Notes under the pieces: generated by a model
The model's input: the letters and a program-made list of their open reading frames with translations, nothing else
Databases searched by the model: none
Told to the model about the DNA's origin: nothing
Source: Candidatus Dormiibacterota bacterium
Lineage (GTDB): Bacteria > Chloroflexota > Dormibacteria > Aeolococcales > Aeolococcaceae
NCBI GenBank assembly: GCA_019245575.1
Contig: JAFARE010000016.1
Span: 1 to 64,000, forward strand
Length of the DNA stretch: 64,000 nucleotides
Direction: 5' to 3'
In this document: in pieces, positions 16,527 through 24,901 of the stretch
How the letters are laid out: each line of letters starts with the position of its first letter
Position numbering within the stretch: the stretch's first letter is position 1
Program-made: the position numbers and the translations under genes

Positions 16527-17852
16527 TCAGTGGGCTGTGCGGTTGGGTTCCACCGGAGCCAGCTGCGGTTCCGGGCTCTTACCGTCGCGAGACACGCTCT
16601 CGATCACGAAGGGATGCGGGCTCGTGATGCGCACCAGCGCGATACGCTGCCGTCGCACCTCCTCGACCACCAGCGTGGCCTCACCGAGCTGCACCTTGGC
16701 GCCCACCTTGGGAATCTCGCCGAGACGCTCGTAGACGAGACCACCGACCGAGTCGGCCTCCACCTCGCCGACGTCGAGGTTGAGCATGTCCTTGACGTCG
16801 TCGATGGGGAAGCGGCCGTTGAGCAGCACCTCGCAGTCGGAGACGAACTGCACCTCCTCCGCCTCGCCGATGTCGTACTCGTCGCGGATGGGACCGACGA
16901 TCTCCTCCATCAGGTCCTCGAACGTGACGATGCCCGCCGTCCCGCCGTGTTCGTCGACCACGATGGCGATGTGCACCCGGCGCTTCATCTCGCTGAGCAG
17001 CTCGCCCACGTGCTTGGCCTCCGGCGTGTAGAAGGGCTCGCGCGCGAGCTCGCGCAGGGGACGGGTGTCATCCCTTCGCCCGCCGTGCCGGAGCAGGTCC
17101 TTTGCGTAGATGACGCCCACGATGTTGTCGATGTTCTCCTCGTAGATGGGAATGCGCGAGTGCCCGCTGTCCATGATGATCTGGATCAGCTCGCCGACCG
17201 AGCGGGTCGCCTCGGCAGCAACGACATCGACGCGGGGCACCATCACCTCGTGCACGGACTTGTCCGTCATCTCCAGGATGCCGGCGATCATCTGGCGCTC
17301 CTCCTGCTCCACCACGCCTTCCTGCTCGCCCATCTGCACCAGCATGATCAGCTCATCCTCGGTGACGAACGGGCCGCGCACGTTGCGCCCTGGCGTGGCG
17401 GCGCGCACCAGCAATCGGCTGAACGCGGTCAGCCCGCCGACCAGCGGACGCAGCGCGGCAGTGATGAACGTCACCGGTGGCGCCAGCGCGAGGGCGAAGG
17501 CCTCGTTGAAGCGCAGCGCCAGCGACTTGGGCGCGATCTCGCACACGATGAGCACGAACACCGAGAGCACGATTGCCCCCACCACCTGCGGCACCGCGTG
17601 CAGGTACGAGTCGATGAGGATGGCGGTCGCGGTCGACGCGACGATCACCGCGGTGGTGTTGAGGCTGAGGATCGTGGACAGGTATGCGTTGGGGTCGTTG
17701 TGCAGGCGCACGACCATGGCGGCGCGCCGGTTGCCCTGCTCCGACAGGCTGCGCATGCGGATGCGGCTGACGCTGGTGAACGTGGTCTCGGCCGCGGCGG
17801 CGAAGCCGGCCACGATGAGCCCGACGACGAGCAGCACGATGAGTCCCGTCAC
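16527..17852 (-). CDS. CNNM/HlyC-CorC family transporter-like protein (CBS pair)
   Basis: This 441-residue inner-membrane protein has an N-terminal CNNM (DUF21) domain with about three to four membrane helices (1-150). A pair of CBS domains follows (about 200-330, motifs VPRVDVVAAEATRSVGEL and IAIVVDEHGGTAGIVTFEDL). A C-terminal CorC/HlyC transporter-associated domain covers about 345-425 (RFPIDDVKDMLNLD). Relatives are linked to Mg/Co efflux or Mg homeostasis. GTG is the likely start. It sits between prs and recO on one strand. Confidence 0.92.
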   Translation of the reverse strand: MTGLIVLLVVGLIVAGFAAAAETTFTSVSRIRMRSLSEQGNRRAAMVVRLHNDPNAYLSTILSLNTTAVIVASTATAILIDSYLHAVPQVVGAIVLSVFVLIVCEIAPKSLALRFNEAFALALAPPVTFITAALRPLVGGLTAFSRLLVRAATPGRNVRGPFVTEDELIMLVQMGEQEGVVEQEERQMIAGILEMTDKSVHEVMVPRVDVVAAEATRSVGELIQIIMDSGHSRIPIYEENIDNIVGVIYAKDLLRHGGRRDDTRPLRELAREPFYTPEAKHVGELLSEMKRRVHIAIVVDEHGGTAGIVTFEDLMEEIVGPIRDEYDIGEAEEVQFVSDCEVLLNGRFPIDDVKDMLNLDVGEVEADSVGGLVYERLGEIPKVGAKVQLGEATLVVEEVRRQRIALVRITSPHPFVIESVSRDGKSPEPQLAPVEPNRTAH

Positions 17853-17911
17853 GGCTCAGCTCTTCCTGTCGAGGATGCGGCGCCCTCCTGCAAGTGGAGG
17901 GTCTGAATCGC

Positions 17912-18877
17912 TCATCGGAACAGCTCACTGACGCTGCGGCCCTCGTGCACGCGCACGATGGCCTCGGCGATGAGCGGCGCCACGCTGAGGATGCGCAGCT
18001 TGGGTGCGTCGTCGAAGCTGCGCGACCCCACCGGGAATGGGATGGTGTCCGTGACGCAGATCTCGTCGACGGGCGCCTCGTGCAGGCGCTGCAGCGCTCC
18101 GTCGGTGAAGACGCCGTGCGTCACCACCACGTCGACGCCGGTGGCGCCCTTCTCGCGCAGGGCCACGGCCGCGCCCACCAGGGTGGAGCCGGTGGAGATG
18201 AGGTCGTCGACGATCACCGCCTTCAGCCCGGCGACGTCACCGATGACGTTGACCACCTCGACGGTGTCATCCCGCGGCCGGCGCTTGTCAATGACCGCGA
18301 TGGGGGCGTCGAGCAGCCGGGCCATGCGCCGTGCGCGCAGCGCGCCGCCCGTGTCCGGTGACACGACCACGACGTCGTGGCCGTGCCGCTCGCGCACGCG
18401 CCGGGCCAGGATCTTAGTCGCGGTCAGCGCGTCCACCGGGATGTCGAAGAACCCCTGGATGGCTTCGGCGTGCAGGTCGACGCAGATCACACGGTTCGCG
18501 CCGGCGAGCTCGATGATGTTGGCCATCAGCTTGGCGCTGATGGGGTCGCGCGGCTGTGTCTTCTTCTCCTTGCGCTGGTACCCGTAGTACGGGATCACCG
18601 CGGTGATGCGCGAGGCGGAGGCGCGGCGCAACGCGTCCAGGATGATGAAGAGCTCGATCAGGTTCTCCGAGACCGGGTGGCAGGTGGGCTGGATGAGGAA
18701 CACATCGTGCCCGCGCACGGACTCGGCGATCTTCACGTCGAGCTCGCCGTCGGCGAACCGCGTGAGCTCCATCTCCGCCAGCTGCATGCCCATCTCGCGG
18801 GCGATGCGGTCGCTCAGCTCGGGGTTGCCGGTGCCCGACAGCAGCATCAGCTCGCCGTACGGGTTCATGTCGGTCAT
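17912..18877 (-). CDS. prs: Ribose-phosphate pyrophosphokinase
   Basis: This 321-residue enzyme makes PRPP from ribose 5-phosphate and ATP for nucleotide, His and Trp synthesis. Visible motifs are FADGELDVKIAESVRG, the flexible-loop segment YYGYQRKEKKTQPRDPISAK, the metal site CVDLHAEAIQGFFDIPVD, and the PRPP-binding loop VIVDDLISTGST. Its ATG overlaps the glmU stop as ATGA, indicating translational coupling. The glmU-prs pairing next to tRNA-Gln is also familiar from Actinomycetota. Confidence 0.97.
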   Translation of the reverse strand: MTDMNPYGELMLLSGTGNPELSDRIAREMGMQLAEMELTRFADGELDVKIAESVRGHDVFLIQPTCHPVSENLIELFIILDALRRASASRITAVIPYYGYQRKEKKTQPRDPISAKLMANIIELAGANRVICVDLHAEAIQGFFDIPVDALTATKILARRVRERHGHDVVVVSPDTGGALRARRMARLLDAPIAVIDKRRPRDDTVEVVNVIGDVAGLKAVIVDDLISTGSTLVGAAVALREKGATGVDVVVTHGVFTDGALQRLHEAPVDEICVTDTIPFPVGSRSFDDAPKLRILSVAPLIAEAIVRVHEGRSVSELFR

Positions 18878-20235
18878 TGGGCCGCCGCCTTGCGCCGCTC
18901 CACCCAGCCCTCGACGTTGCGCTGCCGGCTCCGGCCCACGGCCAGCGCGCCGGGGGGCACGTCCTCGGTGACCACCGACCCGGCGGCGACGTAGCAGCCG
19001 TCGCCCAGGCGCAGCGGGGCGACCAGCGTGCTGTTGGTGCCTACGAACACGCCGTCGCCGATCCAGGTGCGGTGCTTGGTGGCCCCGTCGAAGTTGCAGG
19101 TGACGGTGCCGGCGCCGATGTTGACGTCGCGGCCGACCTGGCTGTCCAGCACGCAGGCGAAGTGATTGATCCGCGTTCCGGCGCCCACGGTGCTGTTCTT
19201 GACCTCAGCATGTGTTCCCAACTGTACCCCGGGCGCGAGCGTCGTATTGGGACGCACGCGGCAATAGGCTCCGATCTCGACGGCCTCGCCGAGCTCGCAC
19301 TCGTCCAGTTCGGAGGCGCCCACGACGACGTGGTCGGCGGCGCGCACGCCTCTCAGCCGGGCCCCAGGCCCGATCTCGCAGAACCGGCCGATCCTCGAAC
19401 TGCCGCGGATGTGGGTGAGCGGGCGGATCACGGTGTCGGCCCCGATCTCCACCGTCACGTCCACGTAGGTGGTCGCCGGGTCCTCGACGGTGACGCCGGA
19501 CCGCATGAGCCGCTCCAGGGTGCGGCGCCGGACCACGGCCTCCGCCTGGGCCAGCTGCGTGCGGTCGTTGATGCCCAGGGCCTCCTCCGGGTCCTGGGCG
19601 GGCACGGTGGCGACGTCGCCCAGGATCTCGATCGCGTCGGTGAGGTAGTACTCGCCCTGGGCGTTCGCGGCGGACAGCCGCTCGAGCGCGGGCCAGAGGC
19701 GGGAGGCCTCGAACACGTACACGCCGGCGTTGGCCTCAGCGGGCGCCTCCGCACCGGCCAGGTCCGCCTCCTCCACCACGCGCACCACCTTCCCGTCGCG
19801 GTCCCGGACCACGCGCCCCAGGCCGGCGGGAGCGTCGGGCACGAAGGTCAGCATGGTCGCCGCGGGGTGCTCGGCTTGATGCGTCTCGAGCAGGCGGCGC
19901 AGGGTGTCCGGCAGCACCAGCGGGACGTCGGCGCTCAGCACGAGGAGCGCGCCGTCGGAGCGCTGCGCGGCGGGCACGCTGCGCAGGGCGTCCCCCGTGC
20001 CGTAGGCTTCCGCCTGCTCCACCGCCTGACCCCGGCCGGCGATAGCCTGCGCGACGTCCGGCTGCGCCGGGTTGACCACCACGACGGGGGGCTCGCTCGA
20101 TACGGAGGCGGCCAGGTCGATCACGTGGTCGATGAGGGGGCGGCCGCCCAGCGGGTGCAGCACCTTGGGAAGGGTGCTGCGCATCCGCGTGCCGAGCCCG
20201 GCGGCGAGGATGACCACCCGGGGCGAGCCGGCCAT
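18874..20235 (-). CDS. glmU: Bifunctional GlmU (acetyltransferase/uridylyltransferase)
   Basis: This 453-residue enzyme acetylates glucosamine 1-phosphate and then forms UDP-N-acetylglucosamine for peptidoglycan. The N-terminal pyrophosphorylase has LAAGLGTRMRSTLPKVLHP (residues ~10-28) and the uridine site YGTGDA. The C-terminal left-handed beta-helix contains the acetyl-CoA region with VKNSTVGAGTRINHFA and GAGTVTCNFDG. The ATG at 20235 is chosen because the motif begins 6 residues later. It heads the glmU-prs-corC-recO-glyS series. Confidence 0.97.
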   Translation of the reverse strand: MAGSPRVVILAAGLGTRMRSTLPKVLHPLGGRPLIDHVIDLAASVSSEPPVVVVNPAQPDVAQAIAGRGQAVEQAEAYGTGDALRSVPAAQRSDGALLVLSADVPLVLPDTLRRLLETHQAEHPAATMLTFVPDAPAGLGRVVRDRDGKVVRVVEEADLAGAEAPAEANAGVYVFEASRLWPALERLSAANAQGEYYLTDAIEILGDVATVPAQDPEEALGINDRTQLAQAEAVVRRRTLERLMRSGVTVEDPATTYVDVTVEIGADTVIRPLTHIRGSSRIGRFCEIGPGARLRGVRAADHVVVGASELDECELGEAVEIGAYCRVRPNTTLAPGVQLGTHAEVKNSTVGAGTRINHFACVLDSQVGRDVNIGAGTVTCNFDGATKHRTWIGDGVFVGTNSTLVAPLRLGDGCYVAAGSVVTEDVPPGALAVGRSRQRNVEGWVERRKAAAQ

Positions 20236-20323
20236 TGGCGCCGAGTATAGGGAGGCCTCGAACCGCCGAACGCGAAACCGGAGCGGCGTTGTTTCGGCAG
20301 GTGCCGGGATACGATCGCTGCGT

Positions 20324-20397
20324 TGGGGAGTCGCCAAGTGGTAAGGCAGCGGACTTTGGATCCGCTATCGCAGGTTCGATCCCTGCCTCCCCAGCCA
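20324..20397 (+). tRNA. tRNA-Gln (anticodon TTG)
   Basis: The cloverleaf is complete. The acceptor TGGGGAG (20324-20330) pairs with CTCCCCA (20387-20393). The D stem is GCC/GGC. The anticodon stem GCGGA/TCCGC carries loop CTTTGGA with anticodon TTG at 20356-20358. The T arm is GCAGG-TTCGATC-CCTGC. The discriminator is G, and CCA is encoded at 20395-20397. It is divergent from glmU. Confidence 0.97.
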
Positions 20398-20470
20398 AAT
20401 CCCGTGTGTTGATCTGGACGAGCCCGACCGGCGGCTCTCGCTGAGGCGCCACAGGGTTTCGGTTGATGCT

Positions 20471-21268
20471 TTACAGCGGTTCCGGTTGATGGTCATCGAA
20501 GCGCCCCAGTTGCGCCAGCAGCACAGGGAGCCCCGCGATGCTGTCGATGACGTGGTCGGCTCTCGCATCAGCAGCTCGGCCGGCGTTGTCGGCGTACTTG
20601 CCCGTGCGCACGAGGACCGTGGTGGCGCCGACGCCGTGCCCGCCCGCGACATCGCTGCTCAGGTCGTCACCCACCACGATCGTCTCGCTCGCGGCGATGC
20701 CGGTACCGTCGAGCGCCAGCTTGAAGAAGTCCGGATGCGGTTTGCCGAGCAGTCGCGCCTGCACACCGGTGGAGTACTCGAGGCCGGCCACGAGTGCGCC
20801 GGCGTCGACATGGTCGCCGTCATCGCGCTTGAAGTAGCGGCCGCGTTGTAGTGCGATCAGCTCCGCACCGGCGCGCACCGCGCGAAAGGCCTCGTCCAGC
20901 CGTACGTAGCTCAGCCGGTCGCGACAGTCGCCCACGAGCACGTGCGAGTACGGAGCGCCGGCATCGAAGGGCTCGAACAGCGGCAGCACCGCCGCGGACA
21001 CCAGCGGGTACACGCTGCAGGACGGTCTTCCCAATAGGCGAAGCGCAGCGACGACAGGAGTGAAGACCTCGGATGCACGGACGTCCAGGCCCAGCGTCCG
21101 CAACTGCTCGAACACTGCTTGCGGCGGTCGCGAGTCGATGTTCGTCGTCAGTCGCACGGCGATGGTCAGGTCGCGCAGAGCGAGAATGGCTTCGGCTCCG
21201 CCGGGGATCAGACGCTCGCCGGCGCAGAGCGTCCCGTCGATGTCGATCAACGCGGCCCGGACCGTCAT
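20471..21268 (-). CDS. HAD-superfamily phosphatase, subclass IIA
   Basis: This 265-residue cytoplasmic phosphatase has all four HAD motifs. DIDGT is at 8-12 (nucleophile Asp8) and TTNIDSRP in the RLTTN segment. LLGKPHPDFF carries the Lys, and VVGDDLSSDVAGG the metal-binding acids. The cap type and the GKPHP spacing match HAD-IIA proteins such as NagD and LHPP. Typical substrates are phosphoglycolate, nucleotides or sugar phosphates; none is specified here. It lies alone between tRNA-Gln and the ECF42-linked operon, with 55 bases to the SDR gene upstream. Confidence 0.9.
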   Translation of the reverse strand: MTVRAALIDIDGTLCAGERLIPGGAEAILALRDLTIAVRLTTNIDSRPPQAVFEQLRTLGLDVRASEVFTPVVAALRLLGRPSCSVYPLVSAAVLPLFEPFDAGAPYSHVLVGDCRDRLSYVRLDEAFRAVRAGAELIALQRGRYFKRDDGDHVDAGALVAGLEYSTGVQARLLGKPHPDFFKLALDGTGIAASETIVVGDDLSSDVAGGHGVGATTVLVRTGKYADNAGRAADARADHVIDSIAGLPVLLAQLGRFDDHQPEPL

Positions 21269-21323
21269 CCGCCGATAGATAGCAAAAGGGAGGCGAGCGA
21301 GCAGCGGCTCGCCCGCCTCAACC

Positions 21324-22214
21324 TCAGGCAGCGGCGTCGATCTCTTCCGTCGCGCCGGCGAGACCGGTCAGCTCCTCGCTGACCGTCCACAACCGGGCCG
21401 CGACCGCCGGGTCATGGGTGATGCGCTTCGAGCGCCGCTCCTTCGAGTGCATGAAGAACTTGCCGGTGACGCCCTCGACGTCCGGCGACGTCGCCAGCCA
21501 CACGCTGGTGCGGGCGGCCTGCTCCGGGCTCTTGAACAGCGGGGTGCGCTTCATCGCCTTCGAGAAGCGCAGCGGGAAACCGCTCATGTTGTCGCCGAAC
21601 CGCGAGCGCGCCGGCCCAGGGCTCAGCGCATTCACGGTCGCCCGCGTACCGTCGAGGCGCCGCGCCAGCTCGTACGCGAACAGGACGTTCTCCAGCTTGG
21701 AGCGCGTGTACGCCGCGAAGAAGTTGTAGCGCTTCTCGCCCTGCAGGTTCGCGAAGTCGAGCCTGCGGCTGTGCGTCTCGGACGACACCATCACGATGCG
21801 GCCGGCGTCCGCCCGGACCACGAGGTCGAGCAGCAACCGGGTGAGCAGGAATGGCGCGAGGTGGTTCACGGCAAACGTCCGCTCGATCCCGTCCTCGGTC
21901 TGCTCGCGCGCCGAGAACGATGCGCCCGCGTTGTTGATGAGCACGTCGATGTGCTCGTGGCTGCGACGGATCCTTGCGGCGACATCTCGGATCTGCGCCT
22001 GTGAGGCGAGGTCCGCGAAGTACTGCACCGGAGCCGGGCCTGTCGCGGCTGCCGCAACGGTTGCGCGGGCGGCGTCCGCGTGCTCGCTCTCCCGGCTGAT
22101 GATGACGACCTCGTATCCGGCCCCCGCCAGCTCACGCGCTGTCACGAGGCCGATGCCACTGCTGGCACCGGTGATCACCGCGACCTTGTTGTGTGTGGAC
22201 TCAGGCTGCGACAT
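21324..22214 (-). CDS. Short-chain dehydrogenase/reductase (retinol-dehydrogenase-like)
   Basis: This 296-residue NAD(P)-dependent oxidoreductase has the cofactor motif TGASSGIG (about 15-22). The structural motif is NNAG and the catalytic Ser is in MVSSETHS. The active-site Tyr-Lys pair is YTRSK. The insert after the catalytic Ser (RLDFANLQGEKRYNFF) resembles the retinol dehydrogenase/WW-oxidoreductase branch. Its start lies 14 bases inside the end of the MFS gene, so the two are translationally linked. As part of the leftward ECF42-linked arm it may detoxify carbonyl compounds; that role is inference. Confidence 0.9.
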   Translation of the reverse strand: MSQPESTHNKVAVITGASSGIGLVTARELAGAGYEVVIISRESEHADAARATVAAAATGPAPVQYFADLASQAQIRDVAARIRRSHEHIDVLINNAGASFSAREQTEDGIERTFAVNHLAPFLLTRLLLDLVVRADAGRIVMVSSETHSRRLDFANLQGEKRYNFFAAYTRSKLENVLFAYELARRLDGTRATVNALSPGPARSRFGDNMSGFPLRFSKAMKRTPLFKSPEQAARTSVWLATSPDVEGVTGKFFMHSKERRSKRITHDPAVAARLWTVSEELTGLAGATEEIDAAA

Positions 22215-23922
22215 CGAAGGATTCCTCCATGGAACGCCGCGGCGAGCGCGGCAGGGCGAGAACCAGCACGAATGCGACGGCGAAGACCGCCGCGTTGATG
22301 AGCAGCGCGGTGCTCTCCGAATCGACGAAGGTGGCGGCGAGCGCCTCGCTCCCGACCTGTCCGAGGGGCGCGTGCAGCAGTGCCGGCGTGGGCGTGGGGC
22401 AACCAGCGATCGGCGCCGCGGGGTCCTTGGCCTGGATGCGCTCGACAAAGCAGGTGTCGAACGTGTGCGTGAATGCCGCGAGGCCCGCCTGCGGGACGTG
22501 CAGCTCGGTGACTGCGGCGGCCTGCACCTGCGGGGTGTAGCGGGCGACAGTTGTCGCGGCGTTGCTGCCCAGCAGGCTGAAGAGCGCAAGGCCGACGACA
22601 GTGACGCCGATGGCGCCCCCGAGCTGGTTGATCGTGCTCAATACGCCCGAGCCCGAGCCCGCATGCTCCGACTGCACCCGCGCGAGCACCACCTCGAAGA
22701 GACGCGGTCCGACGTTGCCGAAACCGAGCCCGATCGCCGCCAGCGGCGGGATGAAGTCCGCGGTTGTGATGGCGGCGCCGCGCGCGTGCAGCACGACGAT
22801 GAGCGCCGCGCTGCCGACGGCCGCCAGCAGCGTTCCCACGGCCAGGACTCCGCGGCCACCGAGACGGCCTTCGAGGCGGATGCCCATGATCGCGCCCAGG
22901 AAGACCCCGCCGGAGAAGCCGAGCGTCGTCAGGCCTGCGTGCAGCGCGGTGAACCCGAGCCCGGCCTGGAAGACGAGGTTGATGGTGAAGAGCGTCGAGG
23001 GCACGCCGATGAAGACGACCAGCGCCAGCAGCGACCCGGCGCTGAAGGCTCGCTCGCGGAACATCGACGTCTGCACGAGGCTGGCCTGACCGCGGCGGTT
23101 GCGCCGGCGCTGGTGCGCGAAGAAGAGTCCCAGCATCACGACGCCGCCGGTTAGGACCGCGTATGTCCACGGCGCCCAGTCGGCGTCACGCCCCTCGAGC
23201 AGCGGCACGACGATGGCTGCCAGTGCCGTGCTCAGCAGCGCCACACCTCGCACGTCGATCCCGCGCGCACCGTGGGCACGCGTCTCGGGGACGAAACGCA
23301 GCGCGCCGAGCAGCGCCACGATTCCCACCGGGATGTTGATCAGGAAGATGAAGCGCCAGGCGTCACCGCTCGTGCTGTCGCCGATGATCAAACCGCCGAC
23401 GAGCGGCCCCAGCACCACCGCGAGGCCCGCGGCGGCGCCGAAGATGCCGAATGCCTTGGCGCGCTCCCGGGCAGGGAACGCCGCCGTGACCATCGACAAA
23501 CCCTGCGGGAAGAGCAGCGCGGCAGCGAGGCCCTGCGCCACGCGCGATGCCACGAGCATCGTCGCGCTCTGTGCGAGCCCGCTCAGCACCGAGGTCACGG
23601 TGAACGCGACCACGCTGATGAGGAAGAGCCGGCGGCGGCCGAAGATGTCACCCAGGCGCCCGCCGGTCACGAGCAGCACCGCGTAGGCGAGCTGATACCC
23701 CGCCACCACCCACTGCGTGTCGGCGAAGCTGGTGTGCAGGCTGTTGCGGATCGACGGGATGGCGACGTTGACGACGGTCGTGTCGACCAACACCATGAAC
23801 GCGCCCAGCGTCATCACCGCAAGGGCCAGCCAGCGCCGCGGATCAAAGGTCTCCACCGTGCGCGGCGCCTGGCGCGCGGTGGTGTGTGCTGCCGTATCGG
23901 ATACGGCAACGGCTGTGGTCAT
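22201..23922 (-). CDS. DHA2-family MFS multidrug exporter (EmrB/QacA type)
   Basis: This 573-residue protein has about 14 membrane helices. DHA2 signatures are the helix-1 motif DTTVVNVAIPSIRN, motif A GGRLGDIFGRRRLF, and motif C GPLVGGLIIG. It exports drugs or hydrophobic compounds using the proton gradient. The ATG at 23922 has a strong ribosome site (GGAGGTGA). A 19 bp perfect palindrome with a 1-base centre (23890-23908) lies inside its first codons. It is the second gene of the leftward arm, after DoxX. Confidence 0.93.
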   Translation of the reverse strand: MTTAVAVSDTAAHTTARQAPRTVETFDPRRWLALAVMTLGAFMVLVDTTVVNVAIPSIRNSLHTSFADTQWVVAGYQLAYAVLLVTGGRLGDIFGRRRLFLISVVAFTVTSVLSGLAQSATMLVASRVAQGLAAALLFPQGLSMVTAAFPARERAKAFGIFGAAAGLAVVLGPLVGGLIIGDSTSGDAWRFIFLINIPVGIVALLGALRFVPETRAHGARGIDVRGVALLSTALAAIVVPLLEGRDADWAPWTYAVLTGGVVMLGLFFAHQRRRNRRGQASLVQTSMFRERAFSAGSLLALVVFIGVPSTLFTINLVFQAGLGFTALHAGLTTLGFSGGVFLGAIMGIRLEGRLGGRGVLAVGTLLAAVGSAALIVVLHARGAAITTADFIPPLAAIGLGFGNVGPRLFEVVLARVQSEHAGSGSGVLSTINQLGGAIGVTVVGLALFSLLGSNAATTVARYTPQVQAAAVTELHVPQAGLAAFTHTFDTCFVERIQAKDPAAPIAGCPTPTPALLHAPLGQVGSEALAATFVDSESTALLINAAVFAVAFVLVLALPRSPRRSMEESFDVAA

Positions 23923-24011
23923 CGAAGTCACCTCCAGGGTTTCCCGGCGCCTCATGGCCGGCTGTCCAGTAGTCGTTTCCACCACCACGAAATCGACATT
24001 GCCGCGCCCGC

Positions 24012-24380
24012 TCACAGCGAGGCCAGCGCGAGGCGGCCGACCGCGATGAACACGAGCGCCGCGGTCAGCGCGACGTTCCCGCCCGCGTTGCGCGGCTCGT
24101 GCCGGCGCACGTGGAAGCCGAGCGCAAGCAGCTGCACCGCAACAAGGCACAGCGCGGCCGCAGGGGTCAGCACGACCGCCACGCGCGTCACGCCGGGCAC
24201 CACGAGTCCCAGCGCACCGAGCATCTCGACGCCGCTGATGACCAGCAGCAGCGGCCGTGGGACCGCGCCCACCCAGGCCATCTGCCGCTTGGCGAAGTCG
24301 TAACGCGTGGCACGCACCGCAGCCGCGGTGAAGAACATCGCCGCCAGCACTGTCTGCACGACCCACAGCAACGGGCTCAT
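24012..24380 (-). CDS. DoxX-like small membrane protein
   Basis: This 122-residue protein has four predicted membrane helices, as in the DoxX/DoxX-like family. Helix 1 is LLWVVQTVLAAMFFTAAAVR. A conserved-looking VPRPLLLVISGVEMLGALGL follows. DoxX-like proteins are membrane partners in redox or stress processes, with poorly known biochemistry. The ATG at 24380 has a GGAGGACA ribosome site. It is the first gene behind the leftward TGTCGA-N17-CGA promoter and is followed after 89 bases by the exporter. DoxX genes are common neighbours of DGPF/ECF42 loci. Confidence 0.85.
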   Translation of the reverse strand: MSPLLWVVQTVLAAMFFTAAAVRATRYDFAKRQMAWVGAVPRPLLLVISGVEMLGALGLVVPGVTRVAVVLTPAAALCLVAVQLLALGFHVRRHEPRNAGGNVALTAALVFIAVGRLALASL

Positions 24381-24423
24381 CTCGTGTCCTCCAACTTGCC
24401 GGAGCCAACGCCGGCTGTCAGTT

Positions 24424-24451
24424 GGTCGATCGGCCGGGCCGGGAATCGACA
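24424..24451 (-). promoter_or_regulatory. Predicted ECF42-type promoter for the doxX-MFS-SDR arm
   Basis: Read leftward, TGTCGA (24451-24446) is followed by exactly 17 bases and then CGA (24428-24426). The -10 element lies 46 bases upstream of the doxX ATG. The hexamer, the spacing and the -10 triplet match the partner promoter at 24496-24521. They also match the ECF42 target motif as I recall it from the literature. Confidence 0.75.
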
Positions 24452-24495
24452 GACGGCAGCCCTGATCCGGCGCGCCGCTAGAGTTGGGACGCCCC

Positions 24496-24521
24496 TGTCG
24501 ACAATGAGGCAGGTCGTTCGA
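24496..24521 (+). promoter_or_regulatory. Predicted ECF42-type promoter for the DGPF-sigma-GNAT arm
   Basis: TGTCGA at 24496-24501, 17 bases, then CGA at 24519-24521. This sits 44 bases before the ATG of the DGPF protein gene. Autoregulation by the downstream sigma factor is the natural reading. Confidence 0.78.
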
Positions 24522-24565
24522 CTAGAAGCTGAAGGGCCCGCGCGGGCCCGCTTTCAGGAGCTGCC

Positions 24566-24901
24566 ATGCGGTACCTCTGCCTCGTCTATCCAACTGAGGA
24601 GTTCGGGCCCACAGCGGAGCAGGCCCGCGCCTTCCTCGGCTTCCGCGCCTCGGCGCAGCAGGCGGGCGTCTACCTCGATGCCGGGCGTTTGCAGCCGGCC
24701 GACACGGCGACCACGCTGCGCGACCACGCCGGCGAGTACGTGCTCACCGACGGTCCGTTCGCGGAGATCAAGGAGCAGCTCGGCGGCTACGTGGTCCTGG
24801 ACTGCGCCGACCTCGACGAGGCGGTCGCATGGGTGGCGAAGCTGCCCGGCGTGCGCGACGGAGCCGTGGAGATCCGTCCGCTGATGGAGCTGCGCGCCTG
24901 A
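24566..24901 (+). CDS. DGPF-domain (YCII-related) protein, ECF42 partner
   Basis: This 111-residue protein of the YCII-related fold contains the diagnostic DGPF motif at residues 62-65 (LTDGPFAEIKEQLGGY). The start MRYLCLVYP is typical. The family has ferredoxin-like dimers of unknown activity and is strongly associated with ECF42 sigma factors. A ribosome site (AGGAG) precedes the ATG. The stop overlaps the likely start of the sigma gene. It is the first gene behind a TGTCGA-N17-CGA promoter, as expected for an ECF42 target. Confidence 0.92.
   Translation: MRYLCLVYPTEEFGPTAEQARAFLGFRASAQQAGVYLDAGRLQPADTATTLRDHAGEYVLTDGPFAEIKEQLGGYVVLDCADLDEAVAWVAKLPGVRDGAVEIRPLMELRA

Noticed and set aside
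24829-24900. Separate small gene overlapping the end of the DGPF gene
   Set aside because: These codons are the upstream in-frame part of the sigma frame and lack conservation with the ECF N-terminus. They are either a sigma extension or untranslated.
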